Assembly (NCBI RefSeq): GCF_017654505.1
Contig: NC_054545.1
Span: 8,383,927-8,447,926 of the forward strand
Direction of reading: 5' to 3'
Source: Polyodon spathula
Lineage: Eukaryota; Chordata; Actinopteri; Acipenseriformes; Polyodontidae
Length of the DNA stretch: 64,000 nucleotides
Shown: positions 50,373 to 61,658 of the stretch, in pieces
Layout of the letters: every line of letters begins with the position of its first letter
How positions within the stretch are numbered: the stretch's first letter is position 1
Notes under the pieces: model-generated
What the model saw: the letters and a program-made list of their open reading frames with translations, nothing else
Database searches by the model: none
Told to the model about the DNA's origin: nothing
Translations under genes and position numbers: made by a program

Positions 50373-51162
50373 TGTGACAGGAGGTCAAGGCTGGCCAACT
50401 GCAAAAATATCACTCACCCAGAGACAGTACTGCAAGTATAGCACTTTCGTGCAGTTTTATTCTTTACAATAAACAAAAGGTTTAAACAAAACACTGTAAC
50501 ACAAACAAAAGTCTAACTCCAGTAAGCTTTGAAATTTCTAAACACATAGAACTGGATGGCTAAGCCATTTACCAGTAAGAAAACCCACTTGTTACACACA
50601 GTACGTTCTCTTTATGTTTGACCACATAGGTCTGCACACAGATCTTTGGTCTCTACACAGGTCTTTGGTCTTCACACAGGTCTTTGGTCTTCATACACGT
50701 CTCCACACAGGTCTGCACACAGGTCTATGGTCTCTACACAGGTCTTTGGTCTTCACACAGGTCTTTGGTCTTCATACACGTCTCCACACAGGTCTGCACA
50801 CAGGTCTTTGGTCTCTACACAGGTCTTTGGTCTTCACACAGGTCTTTGGTCTTCATACACGTCTCCACACAGGTCTTCACACAGGTCTTTGGTCTTCACA
50901 CATGTCTCCAAAAGAAGCTTCTCATGTTAAAAGGGCCCAGCTGACACACCTCAAGGTCACTAGCCAGGACCAAGTCCATATCACGGATTGAACAAAGACG
51001 CCTTGCTGGAGTGTTGTGGGGAGCAAACAAAAGAACAAGGTTGCAAAACCACTGGTCACAGAGTGTGAGACAGGTTTTTATAATTTCAGCATAACAGGGG
51101 TTAGTTTAGGGATTTTTTTTTTAAATCCCATTTTCAGTGGATAACCCACACACCGTATCACA
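50373..51162 (-). mobile_element. Probable solo LTR containing a minisatellite
   Basis: The segment begins TGTGACAGG and ends GTATCACA, an inverted TGTGA/TCACA pair as at LTR ends. On the minus strand it shows a TATA-like TTATAAAAACC near 51080 and, after the minisatellite, a polyadenylation-like AATAAAAC near 50460 about 90 bases before the end: the expected U3-R-U5 order. Flanking 5-mers GGTAG and GCCTC do not match, so a target duplication is not confirmed. No internal region follows on either side. Confidence 0.55.
50630..50910. repeat. 81-bp minisatellite, about 3.4 copies
   Basis: The unit begins GTCTGCACACAGGTCTTTGG and recurs at 50630, 50711, 50792 and (as GTCTTCACACAGG) 50873, exactly 81 bases apart. 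Each unit is itself made of shorter GTCTTTGGTCTTCACACAG-like subunits of about 19 bases. Because 81 is a multiple of three, several frames stay open; none is a gene. Confidence 0.97.
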
Positions 51163-51243
51163 GCCTCTTTAAATCTATTATGGCTGCAAGGATGTCTTTA
51201 AGGTTTTGATATTTTATACAAGGATGTCATATATTTTCAATAA

Positions 51244-51635
51244 TTAACCCTTTGCGGTCCTATGTTGGACCAGGTCCGACATTACGATTTGCCCTTTCCA
51301 GTCCGATGTCGGACCCTGTTCGACATCATCAAAAAGACGTAAAGCACAGGTCTCTAGTCGTTTTTTCTCCAGAAAAAAGAAGAGAAAACCATTCAATGGC
51401 CGAGTGAGACCAATAGGAGCCGAATGGGTGTGTGAGCAATAGAGGTAGCAGCTGCACCACAGAGATAAGATGGACACAAACAAAGGAGCTAGTTGCTTCA
51501 GTATCCAGTGCTCAAAAAATATCACGAACATTTGCAGAGCTAAAAAAATAAAATAATGACCTGGATTACATTAATGAGAAGTTTGGTGATAAAACGAATG
51601 AACAGGAGAGGATTTATCAGTATACAAAATAAATT
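51244..51635 (+). mobile_element. piggyBac-like element, copy 1, right end missing
   Basis: TTAA at 51244-51247 followed by CCCTTTGCGGTCC starts a copy of the family seen complete at 52122-52757. The subterminal palindrome is ATGTTGGACCAGGTCCGACAT, slightly degraded. Homology can be followed through the GAGAAGTTTGGTGATAAAAC region to about 51635, after which the sequence is unrelated. It is in the same orientation as copy 2. Confidence 0.75.
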
Positions 51636-52121
51636 GAAATGTCTTTCATCCCTTTTACTGTCAGCACAGTCTTCATTTGCAAAAAAATGTCCCCACATGT
51701 TTAAAAATGTATGCAATGTCACTGCCTGTGCCATATACAATCCACAGCACTGTCTGACAGATGAGGAAGACTATAATGTAACTCTGGAATGAATTTTAAA
51801 GTAGGTTTGCTTTCCTTTTGACAAATCCCAGTCTAATGAGCTGGGATGTCAATAACTAAATTGCACCTACATGGATGTTTATAGTATATTCCAGTTGATC
51901 ACAGCCCTTATGGGTTCACACCGCCCTTAAGTGGCAGAGAGTTCTGTCCTCTGGTCACCCCAATTTAGTTGTGTGAAAGTTCAATATGTTTTCAGCACAT
52001 GTTGAAGGGGAGGTTATTATTTGTCTCTCACTTTACTGTGGATAACTCTTTCAAAGGTTTTGTTTGTGAATCCATAAAAAAAACATCAAGTGGCTAAACT
52101 CTTTATCTTTGTCCATCTTGT
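51636..52121. other. Unassigned spacer between element copies
   Basis: Contains a 78-codon open frame (51556-51792) that starts inside copy 1 and shows no known motif. Confidence 0.4.
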
Positions 52122-52757
52122 TTAACCTTTTGCAGTCCTATGTCGGACCAGGTCTGACATTACAATTTTCCCTTTCCAGTCCAATGTATGTCCGACATCA
52201 TCAAAAAGACATAAAGCACAGATCTCTAGTCATTTGTTCTCCGGAAAAAGATGAGAAAACCTTTAAATAGCCGAGAGAGGCCGATAGGAGCCGATCAAAA
52301 CCGAAAAATACGTATCTCATAGAACCATGCATTACAAAGGTAACACAGACATAACAAAGGAGATAGCTGCTTCTGCATCCAGCGCTCAAAGAATATCACA
52401 GACATTTGCAGAGCTTTTTGAGATGTTATAGTAATAAAATAATGACTTGGGTCGCATTATTGAGGAGTTTGGTGATAAAACGAGTGATCAGGAGAGGATT
52501 TATCAATATGCACAGGTATGTGGAAAAATTAGCAGGAAAGGATTTATTAGTATGCATGTCTACAAAGAGGTATGTGAAAAATACAGCAAACAAGGGGTGG
52601 GGCTTGGCTGTAGATACAGTACTGGGTGTTTATTTTGCGATTTAATGCCTTTTGAACCTATTTTACTCTGAAAAAAATATTTTAAACAGCTCATGTGAAA
52701 ATAATTTGGACCAGATGCGCCTGATAAGCGCTGAATAAATTGACTGCAAAGGGTTAA
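52122..52757 (+). mobile_element. piggyBac-like element, copy 2, both ends present
   Basis: The copy lies between TTAA at 52122-52125 and TTAA at 52754-52757, the piggyBac target. Terminal repeats are CCTTTTGCAGTCC and, inverted, GACTGCAAAGGG. Close to the left end is ATGTCGGACCAGGTCTGACAT, a near-perfect palindrome that is perfect in copy 3. Length is 636 bp, so it is non-autonomous. A coding-like stretch (DLGRIIEEFGDKTSDQERIY and on through EKYSKQGVGLGCRYSTG to 52671) is conserved at protein level in the other copies. It may be the remains of the parent element's protein. A 44-base offset repeat (CAGGARAGGATTTAT at 52489 and 52533) is absent from copy 3. Confidence 0.8.
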
Positions 52758-53214
52758 TTCTGAAGACATGCAACCAATCCTATCTCTTCAAGAGCCATCA
52801 AATTATGTCCATCTGGTGAATGACCCAGGAGGCCCAGCAAGTAGTAGATAAGATGTGAATCCATCAGCTCCCAGAAATCATGAAAATAAGGCTGTTAATT
52901 AAAAACGATCAAGATATAAAATGAACTACCTATTTTCTATATGCCTACTGACCTTTTAGAAATCAGTGGTTACAACTTATTTATTTACTCTGCTGTAAAT
53001 AGAATCACTTTGGTGTTTAATAGCGAACAAGTTTCATAGAACATACATGTGGCAATTCACTTGGTATATACTGTTTAACCAACCTTTGTAAAGCTACCAA
53101 TTATAGATCAATATCAATTATTGCCCTCACAGCACTCCTGATGCCATTTCTATTGATATGGTATTTTTTTTTTTTTTTATGTGACCTGAAATTACATTCT
53201 AATCAGTATGAATG
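52758..53214. other. No recognised feature
   Basis: Unassigned sequence between transposon fragments; T run at about 53164-53179. Confidence 0.45.
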
Positions 53215-53690
53215 CCATCTTCTTCTCATGTCTTTGCACCGTGTTTGAGAATTTTTCTACACATGCTTTTGCCCATTTGTTGGGCTTTTCAAGGTTGTTG
53301 ATTGTGCATGTGCCTTCAAGCAGCGGACACTGCAGCAGATGTTGCCTAGTCTGAGGCTCAGTGCCTCAATCACAGGTAGTTGAGCAGGTGGTATAGCCCC
53401 ATTTCCTCATTGCTTCCCTTGAGCGGCCGACTCTGGTGCGTAGGAGGCATCGCCACCTTTGCCATGGTTCATCAGCCCCTAGTGGCAAGGACTCAGCTGC
53501 TGGTATATCAATTTTATTGGCATCAAATATGGTCTGTAGCCTCTCGTTCCACATCTGTAATTGGGTCACCTTGTGTTGTGCGTTGAGGCTGTGTGCTGGT
53601 GAGGAAGATCCTGCGTGAATTCAGTCGGCTGTGGGCTGGGGAGTGGTTGTACAATGTGGTCGTGCCACCTGAAACATGTAAAGGATAGCT
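53215..53690 (-). pseudogene. Non-LTR retrotransposon ORF2 C-terminus
   Basis: One minus-strand frame reads, from about 53620 down, SSPAHSLNAQHKVTQLQMWN, ... LPLGADEPWQRWRCLLRTRVG, RSREAMRKWGYTTCSTTCD, a TGA where a Cys codon is expected, then GTEPQTRQHLLQCPLLEGTC and INNLEKPNKWAKACVEKF. The R.R...LRT..GR....M.KWG and C-x-C-G...Q-T-x-x-H-L-L-x-C-P-L-L zinc-knuckle-like tail is typical of LINE ORF2 proteins of several clades. Apart from that single stop the frame is open for over 100 codons, so the copy is not very old. It differs in sequence from the LINE pieces at 3.4 and 4.8 kb. Confidence 0.75.
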
Positions 53691-54675
53691 GTAACTGTAT
53701 TCACTTACATACTTGCAGTGATGGTATATCTATGCATGAATGCTTCCATTAAGACAACAGCACTGCATTAAACACTATCAAATGATTCTAATTAATTATT
53801 GCAATTAAGTACAGCTTACTACTAAGTGTGAAGTACTTTTTTCCCCAGTAAAGTTATTTATTTTAATTTATAGTGCAGTACAATTGTTTTGAATAGATAC
53901 AATATTTGTAATTGAGATTCAGTGGTGTTATGGAACATTTCATTGTATTATTATCTTTCTGCTTATTTACTGTACAGCCATGTGACTACATGAGATTCCA
54001 CATAAATCATAAATAAATAATATCCCTCTCTCTTAACAGAAATCATTTAAACTCCAAATAGATTTGAGCTTTCTGAAGGAAAACTATTTTTAAAACATTT
54101 TTGTATTCATTCAATAAATTTTTAAAGCTAGCAAATCAGTTCAATCTGAAGTCGCTAACAAATTTTCTGTAATAACAATTTTCTTTTACTTTGTACTCCT
54201 TAATAACTTGATATTTTAAAATATTTAATTGTATTACCTCAAACTCAACTTCAACTCTAACCTTAACCTTATTAATTATTGCATACGCTCTTCATCTGTA
54301 ATAACTGCATTCAAACTTCACTAACTTATAATGACTCATTAACTCAGCTAGCCCAAACTTGCAGGAATATAATTTACTTTACAAGCTTTATTCCAAGACC
54401 AATGAATACAATTATGCATGAGTTCACTTAATAACATATTTTGTTGCTCTTGTATTTGCTGAGTCAATGAACACAGGGAAAGATCCAGACTTGCAGAACA
54501 CGTTAACCTTTTACAAGTTCTAAATTATTCACAATTTAAGAAATACATTAGAGTTTAATCTTTAAGTATATTTTATAGATTACATTTTATATTACAGTAC
54601 AGGATTAGATTTAAAAGGTTTTTTTTCTGATTGTCCCATGGACAAGTGCAAAGCAGGGCACTGGTTGTCTGCAAC

Positions 54676-54680
<5 letters not shown>
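53691..54680. other. No recognised feature
   Basis: AT-rich, unassigned. Confidence 0.5.

Positions 54681-54756
<76 letters not shown>
54681..54756. repeat. (TA)n microsatellite
   Basis: Pure TA array. Confidence 0.97.
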
Positions 54757-54758
<2 letters not shown>

Positions 54759-57057
54759 GATGCATATCAATGGATTTATTAATATGCAAATGTACAGTAG
54801 TATATGACAGTATATGTTAAAGTATGTTTCTAAACTAATACAATCACAAATAACAAGCTAATGCATTTGACATGCCCTAGGGAAATGCTAGTCACCTATA
54901 AAAGTATTTTGCATCTTTAAAAGGGCAATATTATTTGTGTAAATATCTTAATATCTTAAATCCCAAAATTTGTGTTTTAGAATGAACTGACAGTCAATGC
55001 TAAACCATGTTCCTTGTTCAACAATGAAATTCAGCAATTTCAAGCATTTTTCAAGCATATTTTGTAACATGTCATTGTAACATGGTAACACTACCTTAAG
55101 GATCATGACAATACACACTCATCCCAGCTGTTACAATGAAAGAGTTGGAACCATTGGTAGTTCCCAGTTATTACCATGTTATCAAATGGGCATGTGCCCC
55201 ATAATCTAAAATACTAGTTGATTGGTGGATTTACTAATAATAATGAGCCTTATAGACTCCAAGCAGGTGGTTCTCTTGTTGGACATCATTTCAAGATGTA
55301 TTTCAGATGATATTAGCAGATCATGCACATTAAGAGCATCCAGCCTTGTTCTTGTCCTAGATGTTTTCCTTTAACATTGTCTCACTGTACATTTTCTTTA
55401 TCTGGTTGAAAATGTTTTTTTTTTTTTTAATCTGTTGCTTAAAATTATCGCAAAACGCTGGTGGAACCACCGTGTTGGTGTCAGTGGAAACAGACACCCC
55501 CACCCCCAGTCTGACACTCTAGCCTGATTTTCACAACATGGATTTTTAATAAATAAAATACTTTGTATGACTTTCCAAAGTTAAAATCTGATTCGCTTTT
55601 GCTTACAGAATGTTTTTTTTTTTTTTTTTTTTTCCACGCGAATGCAATTTGCAAAAATACAAAAAGAGTTGAATCACTTGGTTTAGTTTAGTTTTGGTGT
55701 ATGTTTCTCAAAGCTTTAACTCATGTTAAATAATATTTTAGGCATAAAAACGTTTCTATGAAAAACAGGGAAGAAAGATTTTTGTGCACTGTACTTGCTG
55801 TTCTTTAAATAGTCATAGGCAAAATTGGTCTTGGTAAAAGTTATTGACATTATTTAAAAACAATGCTTTTAACTTTCGACAGTTGACAAGTGCTGTCACC
55901 CGTTTTCTCTATCCTACATGCTACTGTGACAGGGCTGTCTTTCTTTCAGTTTAGTGCCATAATGCTGCAACAGGTAGAGCCAAGATTTGATACAAGGAGT
56001 GATCAAGTGTCAAATAAATTGACAATAAATTTCAATAAACACATTCCAGACTTCAAGGTTCCACTGGGGCATTCAGTAGAATTCATTCAGTCAAAAGTAT
56101 TTCAAAGCAACATGACAATAAATACCCCAGAATGGTTTAATCAGCTTTGTGGAGTTTGTAAATCAAACTAAATTATAAAAGGAAATTATCCTATTTGTGT
56201 TGTTTACAAAATACAGCAGCCAGGCCTGACTGATTCCTCTTTACATAGCATAACTAGATAACAATTAAAATAGATAACAAACATTTTGTGCCCTTGCTAT
56301 GTCATGCATTCATTCACATTTATGTCTGTGAAGACCAATTAATCTACTTTAAACACAAATGTACCAGCAACCTTTTTAAAGCAACCTCTGAGTTATTTCT
56401 GTTTTAATTAATTGGAAATAAATGGGAAACGGAACTAACATAGCTAATTGTATGATATCAGTATTATTATAGATGGATCATAAAAACTAAATAACTCCAT
56501 CAGACGACTATTGGCAGAAAAAACTTATTAAGCATGAAGTACCTACCATTGATGTAAACTGCATAAGGATCAAAGGAGAAGTTAATACTGGTGCTCAGAA
56601 AATGGAAGAAATATTATTAAGGAAACATATCACTATGCAATAGATACTGTCATTAGAAGCATGGTAGTAGCTTTCTTCAGCTGTAGGGTAATAGCTTTTT
56701 AATCTTAACCTCTAATGTTTACATTTTCTATAGCTAGCTCTCTATTCCTATTTATGTCTTTTCACTGCCAGTGACTACATTGCTCCTTCTTTGACTATAA
56801 TCAAAGGCAATCAGCCTTTCTATGAAAAATGTATTACATTAAAGGAAATTGCAAGCACAGGATTTTGTAAAAAGAATAAAATAATTGTGTTAAACATATT
56901 ATAACAATGCAGGAAAATCTGCTTAAGAAGACTGGCGGTCTTCAAAGATAATATCGTTTTCTTTGAAATAGGGTTCAAATTTGTATTTGGGGCTAGAGTC
57001 CTTATTCATATTAAATGGAAAGACAGCACAGCTCAAAGCAATAGTGCACCAATGTGT
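54757..57057. other. No recognised gene; poly(T) at 55613-55633
   Basis: AT-rich, unassigned. The 93-codon frame at 55890-56171 shows no recognisable motif and I do not call it. Confidence 0.45.
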
Positions 57058-58030
57058 TGATACCTTAGTGTTTCAATTCAACGACGACTACCAAAACATG
57101 TTTATGGGATATGCTTGCCTGTCGGTAGATATTCACTGAGCTCTTTATATCAGAGCTGCCGATAAGCTCCATCCTACCGAGGGATTAAACCGTCAGCCCA
57201 CAGAAGCCATGTTCTCTTTTTGCCTCTCAAGATGCTATGGTAAAACAGAATGTATTTTGAAAGAGCTTTCCGAGTCGACTGCAGTTCCCCTGCAGTCGTG
57301 CTGAAAGCTGGCTTGCTGTTTTCCTGGAATCAGTGGCTCCAGTCTATCTCTTCTTATGATTTTTCCGCTTTTTTCACAGCCTGCCTCGCTTGCCTTGCAG
57401 GCTCTTTACTGTTTACTGTCCACCGTATGCAAGCGACTGCCTGTGCAGTATATACTTAAAATTGTGTGTGTGTCTTTTCAGCCTACAATCTTGGGGAGGA
57501 CACAGTTCATCTGCCAGGACTAGGCTCTGCTGTATCCCAGCAGTTGAGTGATTTCACCGACCGCTGTGTCGCAGTTGGGCGAAATATAATTGCTCCACTG
57601 GGATTGGGTTCCGACCTGCCCCATTGTTGAGTAGGTCTTGCCGGCTACCTCGGCTCACCCACCCTAGTGTGTCGGGCCTATAAAAAAAAAAAAAAAGTGT
57701 GTTCTTCCCCTGTTGTTTTTCTTCTCGGTGCACATGGTGCTCGGTGCACTTGGTGCACATAGCACCTCAGTGCCTTGGTGCGCATAGCGCCTCATTGTGC
57801 ACGGTGCTTGGTGCACACAGAGTATAGTACCTTGGTGCACATAGCGCCCTTGGTGCTTGGTACACCTGGAGCATGCGGTGACTGGTGCACGCAGTGCTCG
57901 GTGCACATAGTGCTCGGTGCAAGTGGCGCTGGGTGCAAGCTGTTGAGTTGAATCCACTGGCTTGTTTCAGCCCGCCTACTCGGCGCGCTTGGTAATAACA
58001 ATTATAATTAAATTTTACAGCACACGTACT
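57058..58030 (+). mobile_element. GC-richer repeat, possibly one end of a DIRS-type element
   Basis: Base composition changes sharply near 57058. ACTACCAAAACATG, CTGTCGGTAGATATTCACTG and CATCCTACCGAGGGATTAAA resemble, from memory only, the terminal region of vertebrate DIRS/Ngaro-type (tyrosine recombinase) elements. AGCTCTTTATATCAGAGCT at about 57139 is a small hairpin. A frame LGEDTVHLPGLGSAVSQQLS continuing through FTDRCVAVGRNIIAPLGLGS to a TGA at 57628-57630 looks coding but matches nothing I can name. The block ends with the GGTGC-rich array and returns to AT-rich DNA near 58030. No recombinase or RT is present. Confidence 0.35.
57720..57945. repeat. Degenerate GGTGC-rich tandem array
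   Basis: Words such as GTGCTCGGTGCAC, TTGGTGCACATAGCGC and CGGTGCAAGTGGCGCTGGGT repeat about every 15-24 bases across 225 bp. On the minus strand this yields Cys-Thr-Glu/His and Ala-Pro-Ser repeats that explain the overlapping open frames there. Confidence 0.8.
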
Positions 58031-58388
58031 AGGTGACTGTTGTTCTCCCATATTTTTATCCTGTACACTTTTGTTAGTTTCATAGCTGATTACTTTAAGT
58101 TTAGACCTTTCAGTGCCTTAGCAGTAAGATACAATGCAATTCATGGTACACTTATCTTAAGTACCATCTATCATGGGTACCTCCCAAAAACAAAAAAAAC
58201 TTTTTGTACCCCAACATACTGTAAATGAGTCAAATTAGTATAGCAGCGAATTCATGCCAGTGATCTTGTATATTGCTACAGGCTACCAACCTCAGCACCA
58301 GGCTAGAGCTACCATGTATACAGTTGAAATAAAATCTATATTTCATAGGGCAAGATTTGTTTAACCAAGATGAAAATAGATTGGAAAT
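58031..58388. other. No recognised feature
   Basis: AT-rich, unassigned. Confidence 0.5.
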
Positions 58389-58947
58389 TTAACCATTAGC
58401 GATCCATTTATTCAGTGCTTGTCAGGCACGTCAGGTCCAATTTATTTTCACAGTATTTTCAGAGTAAAACAGGTTTAAAAGGCACTGAATCGCAAAAGGG
58501 CACTCAGTACTGTATCTCCAGCCAAGCCCCACCCCTTGTTCTCTGTATTTTTCACATACCTCTTTGTAGATGTGCATACTAATAAATCCTTTCCTGATCA
58601 CTCATTTTATCACCAAACTCCTCAATAATGCGATCCAAGTCATTATTTTATTACTATAATATCTCAAAAAGCTCTGCAAATGTCTGTGATATTCTTTGAG
58701 CGCTGGATGCAGAAGCAGCCGTCTCCTTTGTTTATGTCCATCTTATCTCTATGTTGCTTGAGGCTATCAGATACGCCCTCTTTTTCGGCTTAATTCGGCT
58801 CCTATCGGTCTCACTAGGCCATTGAAAGGTTTTCTCTGCTTTTTCCGGAACAAAAATGACTAAGGACCTGTGCTTTACGTCTTTTTGGACTGGATAGGGA
58901 AAATCATAATGTCGGACCTGGTCCGACATAGGATCGCAAAGGGTTAA
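58389..58947 (-). mobile_element. piggyBac-like element, copy 3
   Basis: Inverted relative to copies 1 and 2. TTAA at 58944-58947 adjoins CGATCCTATGTCGGACCAGG (minus strand) with the perfect palindrome ATGTCGGACCAGGTCCGACAT. The other end is degraded (TTAACCATTAGCGATCC at 58389). Internal sequence follows copy 2 closely, including DLDRIIEEFGDKMSDQERIY before a TAG, but lacks the 44-base repeat. It also retains subterminal ATTTATTCAGTGCTTGTCAG seen at the right end of copy 2. Confidence 0.8.
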
Positions 58948-60156
58948 AAAAATCCAGTGACCTTGAACTTCCAGATTTTCTCGGCTTTAGGCCCTCTTCG
59001 CACTGGATGCTTGTCAGCATAAACTTGTGGATTCCAGTTTGTACTATTAACTCATTTCAAAATCGTTTGTGTTATTAAGAAGCTCTACCTATAATTAATT
59101 GACTAAATGTAGTATTGACTAAAGGCCATATAAAAAATAGGGCCCTGTTTTGAAGCTGTAGTGCAATGGCAAAAAATAATTATGTGAACATGTATTTGTG
59201 AATGATTTGCTTGTTTTGAACTGTCTCTTTCATTATGGGTGCTGCCCTTTGAAAAAAAAAAAAAAACACATTCAGAAAACTGGGCATCTTGCATGTAAAC
59301 TCAGTTTATTCCACCTGACTCAAACATAATGCTAACTCAACTCTTCAGCATCCCTATTTTTGGACAGCATCGGCAACTATATGCTTTAGATGAGGTATAT
59401 GGATAAATGTCACAGCACTCAGGAAGAGTCATGCTGAAAAGCAACAAACTTCATTACAAAAGTATGCAATGAAGCAGCAGACCAGTTTATTGCCAACATC
59501 ATTCCCACAACATCTGAAGTATGTATTTTTTTCAGCTGTCTTGAAAAAACTGACACTTTTTGCAAAAACATGGATCTCAATCTTGATAAACATAAACGTG
59601 TGAACTCAATACCACTTGCATTGTCTTGCAAATTTAAAAAATAAAAAATAAATACTGATACTTTAAAATTACTAGAACTAATTTATTGCTAAGCATTTTA
59701 ATTGTATTTATTATTTTAATGTCTGTCCATATTAAATCCATTATGAATTGGATATAATAAAATGAATCAGTTTGGAATGAATTACTTCACACAGGTATGG
59801 AATATGAGCTTTCTATTATTACAAATATATTTTTTTTTGCTTGATTGAAACTTATAAATCCCAGAGCAACACTATCAAGCTGGCCTGTCACACAACAGAG
59901 CTTTGTATAGTACAAGGCTACCAGCCTGCAGATGCAGCATGCATCAGAAGCTCTATTTGCAGACATGCCTGTGAAAATGTAAAATAAACATCAAGTTATT
60001 TTTGGCAGTACTGTAAATCTGTGAAGCGCATGGGTGCGCTCTATCAGAAATCTAATTTCGATATCGCAGTTAGTTAGACCAGACTTTTGCAATATCATTT
60101 TGTTAAATAAAATAGCTATAATAGATTTTAAATTTCTATTATGATGTGTGTGTTAC

Positions 60157-60158
<2 letters not shown>
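58948..60158. other. No recognised feature
   Basis: AT-rich, unassigned; A run at about 59251-59265. Confidence 0.5.
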
Positions 60159-60199
<41 letters not shown>

Positions 60200-60222
60200 A
60201 TATATATATAATATATATATAA
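60159..60222. repeat. (TA)n microsatellite, interrupted
   Basis: TA array with two phase changes. Confidence 0.95.
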
Positions 60223-61658
60223 TGTATTTATGTAATACAGAGTAGGGATTTTAACCAATTAAACTAAAAATTACAAACCGCGGTATCGAAATCCAATTGC
60301 TCTAAGTTCGTAATAAAATTACTTGCCACATTCGCTAACAGTGTGCGTAACAATAACCGGAAATAATATTTAATAGCTTGGCCAAAGCCAAAAAGTGATG
60401 ATGATTTAAAGTCATAGTTCTGGTATAGAATAAGTTTTATCACAATTAAATGATCTGTTTATTTGAACTGTAAATGTGACCTCTAGTCACAGGGAACTAA
60501 TACTTTTTCAAGAGCAGTGTATTTATATACATGTGCCTCCACCATATCGTTATTGCCAAGTAAGATAATAAATTACTATAATATATTCAATATTTTTTTT
60601 TTATAGCACCCATAAAGAAATTGTGCTTCTTTTCATAAAAAAAAAAAAAAAAAAAACTGCAATAAAAAGCAATCAGTATAGAACTTGGAACTTCTAGGTA
60701 AGAAATTAGTCAGCCCCTAAAAGCAATGTAAACAGGTTGAGTTTATATGCTTAATTAATTTCCATATTATTTTTTATGTGTACCGCTTATATTACGGGGA
60801 AGAAACATCTACATATGTATGCTTCATTCTGCAAAACAATTTGACAGCAGCATGCTTTAAGATGCTAAGAAAAGGAAGAAAAGCCCATTGTTGCCATATG
60901 TAGCCGTGCCACTTGAAAATGTCTGGACTATTTGGAACACTCATTAAAAGTACATTTTATTACATTTTCCTGACAGCAGCTTCAAGTATTAAAGCTACAG
61001 TGTCCAACATGCAACAAAAACAGAAATGGAAAAATACTCCAGTCTCTAAATCATTCGTTTATCAGCAAATACATGTGGATGAAATGAAAGTCAGCTAAGT
61101 TAGCCTACTGCATATACTGCCAGATATGTGCGTTTTTCTAACACAGCAGTGGGATATTGAAGTATACTGTTATGCTATAGTTATATTAGGGCTAGGTAAA
61201 GATGGGACATGTGTAGCTGCTATTTGTCATTCTAGGCAACATTCTACTTCTTTTCAGTTTACACTCTTTTTCCAGGAAAGCTGCCACCCAGCTTCTTCCC
61301 CTTGGCGATTGTGGGGAACATCATCCCTGGAGTCTTACCATCTGGCACTGTAACACTAATTAAAAGAGTCATTAAATGACAACACAAACAAACTGATGTT
61401 GAGTATGTGTTGGCAGATCATTACATCGACCATACTCACATGTCTTATGACATGGTGTTACAGGGTACAGAGACTCAATGAATGCATTTCAACCGCAGCA
61501 TGTAATTTTCAAGCCAGAGTGTGTGTTTCCTGGCTTGTTGCATGGCTTGCCAACAGAAATAAAAAAATCACACCAAAACATGTCTGACAATGCTAGTGAC
61601 TATGATTGAAACAGTAACAGATAGATAGTATGGAAGTCTGAATCATCTAAGTTATATA
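60223..61658. other. No recognised gene; poly(A) at about 60639-60657
   Basis: AT-rich; frames at 60913-61098 and 61126-61353 show no motifs. Confidence 0.5.

Noticed and set aside
50614..50991. 125-codon open frame with repeated LHTRLHTG
   Set aside because: Produced by the 81-bp minisatellite, whose length is a multiple of three.
55890..56171. 93-codon plus-strand open frame
   Set aside because: No recognisable motif or splice context; length is within chance for this window.
57554..58051. Cys- and Ala-Pro-Ser-rich minus-strand frames
   Set aside because: Products of the GGTGC-rich tandem array; several frames are open at once, as expected for a repeat.
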